Shown here: in pieces, positions 1 to 6,212 of the stretch | Position numbering within the stretch: position 1 is the first letter of the stretch | Layout: each line of letters opens with the position of its first letter | Position numbers and translations under genes: made by a program | Notes under the pieces: model-generated | Databases searched by the model: none | Seen by the model: the letters and a program-made list of their open reading frames with translations, nothing else | Told to the model about the DNA's origin: nothing | Assembly (NCBI GenBank): GCA_036559965.1 | Contig: DATBSD010000143.1 | Span: forward strand, 1 to 9,465 | Length of the DNA: 9,465 nucleotides | Direction: 5' to 3' | Origin: CSP1-4 sp036559965 | GTDB taxonomy: Bacteria > Chloroflexota > Limnocylindria > Limnocylindrales > CSP1-4

Positions 1-308
1 TCCAGGGCGATGGCCACCCAGCGACCGCCCTCGGGATCATCGACCAGCGAGGGCGGCAAGGTCACGTAGCCGCCCATCGGACGCTCGGCCGGGCCGAAGG
101 GTCCGGCGCCATCGATCGCCCGCAGGACATCCGCCTGGTCGGAAGGCAGCCGCAGCCCGATGTCGGCGCCGAAGAGGCCCATGAACATGTTGCCGTTCAC
201 GAAGGCGCCCAGGTTGCCGAACATCGGCTTGACCTCGACGCGGGGATCGGCCGGCACGATGGCACGAAAGCGCGCCTTGTCGGCGTCGGTCGGCTTGGGC
301 ATCTCCAT
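1..308 (-). CDS. TfoX N-terminal domain protein (3' end cut by window edge)
   Basis: Visible 102 residues match the TfoX/Sxy N-terminal domain family: the K27-P-M-F-G31 motif (typical K-x-M-F-G), then NGNMFMGLF at 38-46 and an ILR/GLRLP strand around 50-55, ending in a GGYVTLP stretch. Small stand-alone proteins of this family are usually about 100-115 residues, so only the last few residues are probably missing. I chose the ATG at 308-306 because GGGAGG (320-315) lies 6 bases upstream; a GTG at 311 and an ATG at 302 are in frame alternatives. In Enterobacteria and Vibrio, full-length TfoX/Sxy activates competence genes with CRP, but the role of single-domain versions in high-GC lineages is not established, so no competence function is claimed. 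It lies 57 bases downstream of the exporter adaptor on the same strand and may be co-transcribed; no convincing terminator is seen in between (a GCCGCC/GGCGGC pairing has no T-tract). Confidence 0.85.
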   Translation of the reverse strand, partial: MEMPKPTDADKARFRAIVPADPRVEVKPMFGNLGAFVNGNMFMGLFGADIGLRLPSDQADVLRAIDGAGPFGPAERPMGGYVTLPPSLVDDPEGGRWVAIAL

Positions 309-365
309 CACGCACCTCCCTGCATGCCTTCCGGCCGCCCGGGTGGACGCCGGCTCGGCGGCTTG

Positions 366-1376
366 CTAGCGGTCGGCCTCGCTCTGCGCGCTGGCCGTCA
401 TGTTCCAGCGCAGGCCATCGGGCACCTCGCCGATCGGCTCGAGCACGATGGCATAGACGATGTCGCCGGCCGACGACTCACCGAAGGGGGCGATCGATAC
501 GACGCGGGCAGGGATCTCGACGTCGGGGAAGGCATCGACGCTGACCGTCGCCTCGGCGCCTTCCGCCAGTCGCCCGATGGCCGCCTCGTCGAGGTCGACC
601 GTCTCGAAGCGCCAGCCGGTGGGATCGGCGATGCGCACGATCGGCGAGCCCGCCGCGACGGTCTCTCCGGCGACGGCGTCGAGCGAGGCGACGAGCCCGG
701 CAAAGGGGGCCACGAGCGTCAGCTCGTCGATGGCGGCCTGGAGGTCCGCCGCGGCCGCACGCGAGCGGTCGACCTCGGCGGCTGCCGCCGCGGCACCGGC
801 ACCGGCCGCGTCAGCGGCTCGGCGCGCGGCGGTGACCTGGGCGCGCGCGGAGCGCACGCCGGCGCGGGCACGATCGACCTCGGCGTTGGCGGCACGGCGT
901 GCGGCGCCGCTCGACGGGCCGGCGTCACGGGTCGCATCGGCCGCAGCCAGCGCGGCCTGGGCCTGGTCGACGCCGGCTTCGGCCACGCTGACCTGAGCAT
1001 CCGCTTGTCGCGCACTGGCATCCGCCTGGGTGGCGTGGGCTTCGGCCGCTGCCACGGCCGCCTGGGCGCCGGCGAGCTGCGGCTCGAGGCGCGAGCCGTC
1101 GAGGCGCAGGAGCGGCTGGCCGGCAGTCACGCGGTCGCCCTCGGCCACGAGGACCTCGGCCACGACCCCGCCACCACCTGGCGCTGAGAGCTCCGCCCGT
1201 CGGACGGGCACGACCCGCGCATCGGCAGCCACGACGTCGGACTCGGGCACCGGCCCCAACGTCGGCGATGCCGAGGCGTCCGGTCCGGCCGCGCCGGTGC
1301 TCGAGAGCAGCCAGATGACGGCCACGACGGCGATGACGACGATGACGGCGATGATGCCTCGGCTGCGTGTGATCAC
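366..1376 (-). CDS. HlyD/MacA-like membrane-fusion adaptor of an ABC exporter
   Basis: The 336-residue protein has the classic adaptor layout. A hydrophobic membrane anchor lies at about 8-25, followed by a Ser/Pro/Ala linker. The first half of a biotinyl-lipoyl-like domain is at about 62-95 (GGGVVAEVLVAEGDRV), and a very Ala-rich helical hairpin (coiled coil, about 96-218) follows. The second lipoyl half starts LVAPFAGLVASLDAV at 221 and runs to about 252, then a beta-barrel/membrane-proximal region runs to the C-terminus. Such proteins form the extracytoplasmic sleeve of MacAB- or YknXYZ-type exporters and pass conformational change or substrate from the permease. The start is GTG at 1376-1374, with GGGAG (1389-1385) 8 bases upstream. 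It is the last of three exporter genes, 48 bases after the permease. The anchor lacks a lipobox Cys, so it looks like an N-terminally anchored rather than lipidated adaptor. Family assignment is firm; the substrate is unknown. Confidence 0.9.
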   Translation of the reverse strand: MITRSRGIIAVIVVIAVVAVIWLLSSTGAAGPDASASPTLGPVPESDVVAADARVVPVRRAELSAPGGGGVVAEVLVAEGDRVTAGQPLLRLDGSRLEPQLAGAQAAVAAAEAHATQADASARQADAQVSVAEAGVDQAQAALAAADATRDAGPSSGAARRAANAEVDRARAGVRSARAQVTAARRAADAAGAGAAAAAAEVDRSRAAAADLQAAIDELTLVAPFAGLVASLDAVAGETVAAGSPIVRIADPTGWRFETVDLDEAAIGRLAEGAEATVSVDAFPDVEIPARVVSIAPFGESSAGDIVYAIVLEPIGEVPDGLRWNMTASAQSEADR

Positions 1377-1384
1377 GTGGCGGT

Positions 1385-1389
1385 CTCCC
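1385..1389 (-). promoter_or_regulatory. Ribosome binding site deciding the adaptor GTG start
   Basis: GGGAG on the minus strand lies 8 bases before the GTG at 1376. It supports a non-ATG start for the adaptor; the anchor sequence begins right after this codon, so a later start would remove the membrane segment. Confidence 0.6.
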
Positions 1390-1424
1390 GGTCGTGTGGT
1401 GACGTGGATGATGTCATCGGTGGC

Positions 1425-3809
1425 TCACTCGTACGCCAGGGTCTCGCGCACGGCGAGCTGGCTGGCATGCCACGAGGGCAGCAGGCTGGCGACGGCGGCC
1501 AGCACGAGCACGATGGCCGCCCAGACGAGTGCGCCCTCGATGGAGTACGCCGGCGACAGGGGCCGATCGGCGAAGACGAGGCCGAGCGCGTCGGACAGCA
1601 AACGGCTGATGGGCAGCGAGACGAGCACGCCGAGTGCCCACGACAACCCGCCGATGAGCACGCCCTCGGCCAGGAAGATGGTCAGGACTGACCGATCCGA
1701 GGCGCCGACGGCGCGCAAGACGCCGATCTCGCGCGCCCGCTCGACGACGTTGATGGTCATCGTGCCCATGAGCCCGAGACCGCCCACGACGCCGAGCAGG
1801 ATGGCCATCGACGACAGGAACACGACCATGACGTCGAACAGCGTCGCCTGCGTCTCGCGGATCTCACCCGACGTCGTCGTCGCCGCCACGTCCACGCCGG
1901 CAGCCTCGAGCTGTCCGCGCACGGTGTCGGCGAGTCCGTCCTGCTGTGCCCTGGTCATGCCCGGCTGGCCGATGACCATGAGCACGCCCGCCCTTCCGGT
2001 CTCGCCGGTCGCCAGCTCGATGGCCCGGTCGGGCGCGTAGAGGAACGGCCGGCGCGTGGGCGACTGGGCGATGCCGACCAGCGTCCACGTCGTGTCCTTG
2101 CCGTCGATCCGCAGCACGAGCTCGTCGCCCACGGCGAGGTCCGGTTCCTCCTCGCGGATGTTGGCCGTGGCGACCAGCGCGTTGCCGTCTTCGGGCACGA
2201 GCCAGCGACCCTCCTGCATCGTCGGCCTGACCGACCGTGCCTCGGGCGGCAAGCCGAACGCGAAGACGCTCTGGCCCGTGGCGGCACCGTCGTGGACGAC
2301 CTGGGTGCCCGCGAAGCGCCATGGTTCGGCGGCCACGACGCCCGGGACCGCGAGCGCGGCGTCGGTCAGGACGGACGTGCGCTCGGTCGTCGCCAGCTCG
2401 ACCTGGACGTCATAGGCGAAGTAGGCCAGTGCGTCCTCGAGCGTCTGGACGAGTGACGCGCGGACGGAGAAGACGGACATGAAGATGGCCCCGCCCAGGC
2501 CGAGCGCCGCGAGCGTCAGCAGCAGGCGTCCCTTGCGCCGGAACGTGTTGCGGATGGACAGCAGCGTCGGACGAGGCAGCCCCCGGATCTCGCGCAGCAG
2601 GCGGTCCACCCGGCCGTGCCCGAAGCGATCGGCGATGCCCGTCGAGGCGAGCGCCTCGCGCACGGTCACCCGCACGCCGCGTGTCACCGGCACCGCGGCC
2701 GCCGCCAACGGCACGACCAACCCGACGGCGATCTCGAGCGCCAGCACGTTGGGCGGCACGAAGATGACCTCGACGTCGAAGTTGGCGAGGCCGGCCGTGA
2801 ACGATGTGAACCCGTATGCCCCGACCACGCCGAGTGGCAACGCGACGACGAGCGCGAGCAGGGCGTATGCGAGCACGAGCGCGAAGTAGATGCCTGCGAT
2901 CTGCCCATTCTTGCCGCCGATGGCCTTCATGACGCCGATCTGGCGCGTCTGCTGGGCGAGGATGGCCGAGACCGTGTTGACGACCAGGAAGCCCGACACG
3001 AGCAGGGCCAGCGCGCCGATGAAGCCGAGGACGACGAAGAAGCCCTGCAGCAGGTCGTTGGCGGGGTGTCGGCCGGGCACCGGCACGAAGCTGCCGAAGA
3101 CCGGCACTCCCGCTCGCTCGAGCTTTGCCGAGACCTCATCCGCGACGGCCTGGATGCCGTCCTGGCCGAGGGTCGGGTCGGCGACTCGGATGCGCAGCTC
3201 GTCGAAGGTCGTGTCGTAGCCCAGGTCGCGCAGCGTCTCCGGCGTCACGTGACCCTGGACGCGGCCGACGTAGAACGCCGGCGCGGCGCTGACCTCATGT
3301 GACGTCCCCACGACGGTCAGGTCGTGCGACTCGCCGTCGACCGTCTGGATGCGCACCTCCTGGCCGATCGCGAGTGGCTCGACCTGGAGCGAGCTGCGCT
3401 CGATGACCACGTCGCCGCGCTGTGGCGGCCAGCCGCCGGCCTCCGGATCGACGAGGTCGAGCCGCTGGTCGTCGAAGTCCGGGATGGCCGTCAGGAGCAT
3501 CTCGCCGTAGCCGCCGTCCGCCGTCGCCAGTCGCACCGTCACGCTGCGTCGCGCCTCCGCGTCGGCGACCCCGCGCATGCCTCGGACGGTGTCCACGAGG
3601 CTCTCTTCGAAGCCGCCCGTGAAGAGGGTCGCCGAGGCCGGCCGACTGGCCGCATAGGCCTCCGTCAGGTTGCGCTGGAGCATGGCGTCGGCACCGGCGA
3701 TGGTCCCGATGGCGAAGACGCCGACGGCGATCGAGAGCACGACCAGGAGCGAGCGCAGCTTGTGGCTGCCGAGGTCGCGGACGACCTTCCGCCAGCGGAC
3801 GCTACGCAC
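1425..3809 (-). CDS. FtsX-like ABC exporter permease with two repeats (MacB-PCD type)
   Basis: The 794-residue protein carries two copies of the FtsX/MacB unit. Copy 1 has a first membrane helix at about 18-38, a large extracytoplasmic domain (about 41-250), and three helices around 255-283, 305-334 and 354-375. Copy 2 has a helix at about 428-448, an extracytoplasmic domain (about 450-655), and helices near 657-685, 709-735 and 759-779. Each copy has the cytoplasmic FtsX signature after its second helix: RQIGVMKAIGG at 289-299 and REIGVLRAVGA at 693-703. This gives eight predicted helices, so one polypeptide can do the work of a MacB or LolC/E dimer. The start is GTG at 3809, overlapping the ATPase stop by 8 bases, which implies translational coupling. 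In this family the permease does not form a channel but transmits ATPase movement to the outer domains. Cargo (peptide, lipid, lipoprotein or drug) cannot be read from the sequence. Confidence 0.93.
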   Translation of the reverse strand: MRSVRWRKVVRDLGSHKLRSLLVVLSIAVGVFAIGTIAGADAMLQRNLTEAYAASRPASATLFTGGFEESLVDTVRGMRGVADAEARRSVTVRLATADGGYGEMLLTAIPDFDDQRLDLVDPEAGGWPPQRGDVVIERSSLQVEPLAIGQEVRIQTVDGESHDLTVVGTSHEVSAAPAFYVGRVQGHVTPETLRDLGYDTTFDELRIRVADPTLGQDGIQAVADEVSAKLERAGVPVFGSFVPVPGRHPANDLLQGFFVVLGFIGALALLVSGFLVVNTVSAILAQQTRQIGVMKAIGGKNGQIAGIYFALVLAYALLALVVALPLGVVGAYGFTSFTAGLANFDVEVIFVPPNVLALEIAVGLVVPLAAAAVPVTRGVRVTVREALASTGIADRFGHGRVDRLLREIRGLPRPTLLSIRNTFRRKGRLLLTLAALGLGGAIFMSVFSVRASLVQTLEDALAYFAYDVQVELATTERTSVLTDAALAVPGVVAAEPWRFAGTQVVHDGAATGQSVFAFGLPPEARSVRPTMQEGRWLVPEDGNALVATANIREEEPDLAVGDELVLRIDGKDTTWTLVGIAQSPTRRPFLYAPDRAIELATGETGRAGVLMVIGQPGMTRAQQDGLADTVRGQLEAAGVDVAATTTSGEIRETQATLFDVMVVFLSSMAILLGVVGGLGLMGTMTINVVERAREIGVLRAVGASDRSVLTIFLAEGVLIGGLSWALGVLVSLPISRLLSDALGLVFADRPLSPAYSIEGALVWAAIVLVLAAVASLLPSWHASQLAVRETLAYE

Positions 3810-4668
3810 CGCTCGGCCCCGGGATGTCCGGCCGGATCACCGCGCTCAAGTTCGGGTCGAGCGCGTCGAGGTTCGGATCGACCGTCGGGCGCACCACCGC
3901 CGCCATCTCATCGAGGGCGTCGAGCGACCCATCGAGGATGCGTCCGTCGGCCATGTGGACGATGCGTCGCGTCCGCTTGGCCAGCTCCGCGTCGTGGGTC
4001 ACGGTCACGATCGTCCGGCCCTGGCGCACGAAGGCGTCGAAGAGCTCGAACACGACGTCGGCGGTCGATGAATCGAGGTTGCCGGTCGGCTCGTCGGCCA
4101 CGAGGAGCGGCGGATCGTTGGCCAGCGCGCGCGCGATGGCCGCGCGTTGCTGCTGGCCGCCCGAGGTGCTCGACGGGAGCTTGTCGGCCTGATCGGCCAT
4201 GCCGACGCGCTCGAGCAGGTCCATGGCACGAACGTGGCGCTCGCGCGGCGTCCAGAGGCCCACGAAATCCATCGGCAGCATGACGTTCTCGACCACGGTC
4301 AGCGTCGGCAGCAGCTGGAAGAACTGGAAGATGACGCCGACCGTCCGGCCACGCCACTCGGCCACGCGACCCTCGGACAGATGGGCGAGGTCCTGGCCCT
4401 CGACGGTCACCGTGCCCGCGGTCGCGCGGTCGATGCCCGTGATCATGTTCATGAGCGTCGACTTGCCGCAGCCGGAGCGGCCGACGACGGAGATGAACTC
4501 GCCGCGATCGACCTGCAGGTCGACGCCATCGAGCGCGCGGAATGGTCCCGCGTCGGTGACGTAGTCCTTGACCACCGCGCGCAGGTCGATGAGATGGCCG
4601 GTCGCCGGGCTCGTGGCTAGGGACGCGTCCGGCCTGTTGCCGCGGTCCTTCTTCAGTCGGCGAAGCAC
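3802..4668 (-). CDS. MacB/LolD-family ABC transporter ATPase
   Basis: The 288-residue nucleotide-binding protein has all core motifs: Walker A GRSGCGKST (63-71), Q-loop Gln in the IFQFFQLLP stretch (Q115), signature TSGGQQQR (168-175), Walker B LLVADEPTGNLD (188-199, catalytic E193) and switch histidine H225 in VTVTHD. The LPSSTSGGQ context carries Thr where this subfamily normally has Leu (LSGGQ). The GNLD ending of Walker B and the pairing with an FtsX-type permease place it with MacB/LolD/YknY ATPases. The canonical domain ends near 250; a further tail of about 38 residues contains a short DPNL duplication (264-267 and 271-274) and a Pro-rich end. The start is GTG at 4668 with GAGGAG (4679-4674) 5 bases upstream; an ATG at 4670 is in another frame. 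It is the first gene of the exporter operon and its stop overlaps the permease start. Confidence 0.94.
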   Translation of the reverse strand: MLRRLKKDRGNRPDASLATSPATGHLIDLRAVVKDYVTDAGPFRALDGVDLQVDRGEFISVVGRSGCGKSTLMNMITGIDRATAGTVTVEGQDLAHLSEGRVAEWRGRTVGVIFQFFQLLPTLTVVENVMLPMDFVGLWTPRERHVRAMDLLERVGMADQADKLPSSTSGGQQQRAAIARALANDPPLLVADEPTGNLDSSTADVVFELFDAFVRQGRTIVTVTHDAELAKRTRRIVHMADGRILDGSLDALDEMAAVVRPTVDPNLDALDPNLSAVIRPDIPGPSGA

Positions 4669-4809
4669 ATCGGCTCCTCTGCGCCATCCTGGCCAGGAGC
4701 CCGATGTCGCGGTCCTTGCCTGTCGGCGAGTCTACCCCGGCCACCGGCATCGGGTTCCAGCGCGAGTCCGGCGCATACACTGCACGTCCGAACCGACCGA
4801 GGCCATCGA
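4669..4809. promoter_or_regulatory. Divergent intergenic region with candidate promoters
   Basis: These 141 bases separate the exporter operon (minus) from the DUF2252 operon (plus) and must hold both promoters unless transcription enters from elsewhere. On the minus strand TAGACT (4734-4729) is a possible -10 element about 60 bases before the ATPase start. On the plus strand TACACT (4776-4781) is a possible -10 about 29 bases before the DUF2252 start. Neither has a convincing TTGACA-like -35 at 16-18 bases, so both calls are weak. No strong palindrome or operator stands out. Confidence 0.35.
4799..4802 (+). promoter_or_regulatory. Ribosome binding site deciding the DUF2252 TTG start
   Basis: GAGG lies 7 bases before the TTG at 4810. 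The next in-frame Met (residue 65) would remove the family-typical N-terminal RGSHALWRPP segment (31-40), so the TTG is preferred. Confidence 0.5.
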
Positions 4810-6201
4810 TTGAGCACCGACACGATCGCCGACCTGCCGCCCGACGTCCCCGCCACGGCCGCACTCGACCACGGCCGGCTGCGGCGAAAGACGATCGGAC
4901 GCGGCAGCCACGCCCTGTGGCGACCACCGGCCGCTCGTGACGCGCTCGGCATCACGCTCGACGCCAACGAGGGCCGGCTGCCCGACCTAGTGCCCATCCG
5001 GATGGGCCGGATGGTCGCCTCGCCGTTCGCCTTCCTGCGCGGTTCGGCCGCGGTCATGGCCGCGGATCTGGCCTCGACCCCGACGATGGGCGAGAACGTC
5101 CAGCTTTGCGGCGACGCCCACCTCGCGAACTTCGGCATCTACGCCAGCCCGGAACGTCGCCTCGTGTTCGATCTCAATGACTTCGATGAGACGCACATCG
5201 GACCGTGGGAATGGGACATCAAGCGGCTCGCCGCGAGCTTCATGGTGGCCGCGCGCGAGAACGGCTTCTCGGAGGCGGTCTGCCGCGATGTGGCGCGTCA
5301 TGTCGGGCGGGTCTACCGCGAGACGATCCGTCGCTTTGCTGGCATGCGGGCACTGGAGGTCTGGTACGCGGTGCTCGATGTCGAACGGGTCATCGCCGAG
5401 GCCGAGGCGGCGCGTGCCCATCGGTACCGCAGAGCGATCGACATCTCGCTCGAGGAGGCGCGGCGGCGCGATCACATCTCGGCCCTCGGCAAGCTGTCGA
5501 GGCCAAACCCGGACGGCAACGGCTGGCTCATCCGCGACCGGCCACCGCTCCTCCAGCGACTGCCCATGGACGATCCAAGCCGGAAGGTCGTCCCGGTCCT
5601 CTACCGAGCCTATCTGCGGTCGCTGACGCCAGACCGTCGCGTGCTGGTCGAGAAGCATCGATTGCTCGATGTCGCGCTCAAGGTCGTCGGCGTCGGCAGC
5701 GTCGGGACACGCTGCTACATCGTCCTCTTCGCCGGCCCGGCTGGGGGGCCACTCATCCTGCAGGTCAAGGAGGCTCGCGTCTCGGTCCTCGAGCCCTTCG
5801 TCAAGCACGTCCGCCACAGCCACCAGGGCGAGCGCGTCGTGACGGGCCAGCGCATCCTGCAGGCTTTCTCGGATAGTTTCCTGGGCTGGACGCGCTCACC
5901 GAACACGAAGACCGAGTACTACGTCCGCCAGCTGCACGACATGAAATACAGCATCGACATCGCCGACCTCCGACAACCGGGCATGGAGCTCTACGGCGAG
6001 GTCTGCGCGTGGACCCTCGCCCGTGCCCATGCACGCTCCGGCGATCCGGCGGTCATCGCCGGCTACCTCGGCAAGAGCGACGTCTTCGATGAGGCGCTGG
6101 CCGATTTCGCCGTCGCCTACGCCGACCAGACCGAGCGCGACCATGCCGCCCTGGCGGCAGCGATCCGCGCGGGCAAGGTCGCCGCCGAGCACGGCATCTA
6201 G
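4810..6201 (+). CDS. DUF2252 family protein, kinase-like motifs in permuted order
   Basis: The 463-residue protein is recognised as DUF2252 by its N-terminal RGSHALWRPP segment (31-40), LCGDAHLANFG (99-109), VFDLNDFDET (119-128), GVGSVGTRCY (294-303), LQVKEA (317-322), YYVRQLHDMK (370-379) and CAWTLARAHARSGD (399-412). Length is normal for the family and no signal peptide or membrane helix is present, so it should be cytoplasmic. Biochemical function is not established to my knowledge. GDAHLANF followed by DFD resembles the catalytic loop and metal-binding Asp of aminoglycoside-phosphotransferase-like kinases (GDxHxxN ... DF/WD/E). The later GVGSVG stretch plus the Lys of LQVKEA resembles a glycine-rich loop and ATP-anchoring lysine; in ordinary kinases that order is reversed. 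The start is TTG at 4810. It is the first gene of a three-gene plus-strand operon, its stop 11 bases before the next start. Family call firm; kinase role is inference. Confidence 0.92.
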   Translation: MSTDTIADLPPDVPATAALDHGRLRRKTIGRGSHALWRPPAARDALGITLDANEGRLPDLVPIRMGRMVASPFAFLRGSAAVMAADLASTPTMGENVQLCGDAHLANFGIYASPERRLVFDLNDFDETHIGPWEWDIKRLAASFMVAARENGFSEAVCRDVARHVGRVYRETIRRFAGMRALEVWYAVLDVERVIAEAEAARAHRYRRAIDISLEEARRRDHISALGKLSRPNPDGNGWLIRDRPPLLQRLPMDDPSRKVVPVLYRAYLRSLTPDRRVLVEKHRLLDVALKVVGVGSVGTRCYIVLFAGPAGGPLILQVKEARVSVLEPFVKHVRHSHQGERVVTGQRILQAFSDSFLGWTRSPNTKTEYYVRQLHDMKYSIDIADLRQPGMELYGEVCAWTLARAHARSGDPAVIAGYLGKSDVFDEALADFAVAYADQTERDHAALAAAIRAGKVAAEHGI

Positions 6202-6212
6202 CTGCCGGCTGC

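Noticed and set aside
37..315. Minus-strand 92-codon frame starting at 315 over the TfoX gene
   Set aside because: Arg-rich shadow in another frame; the TfoX frame gives a clear family match.
309..365. Possible terminator hairpin between the adaptor and TfoX genes
   Set aside because: GCCGCC can pair with GGCGGC across a 17-base loop, but there is no T-tract and the GC-rich background makes such pairs common.
324..1187. Long plus-strand reading frame of 287 codons opposite the adaptor gene
   Set aside because: It is antisense to the Ala-rich coiled coil of a clear HlyD-type gene, is Arg/Gly-rich with no recognisable domain, and is expected from GC-rich composition.
1407..1418. Short palindrome GATGATGTCATC in the permease-adaptor gap
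   Set aside because: Only five-base arms with no loop; too short to call an operator, and it lies inside an operon.
1030..2040. Plus-strand reading frame of 336 codons across the adaptor start and permease end
   Set aside because: Ser/Thr/Ala/Arg-rich, antisense to two firm genes, no domain.
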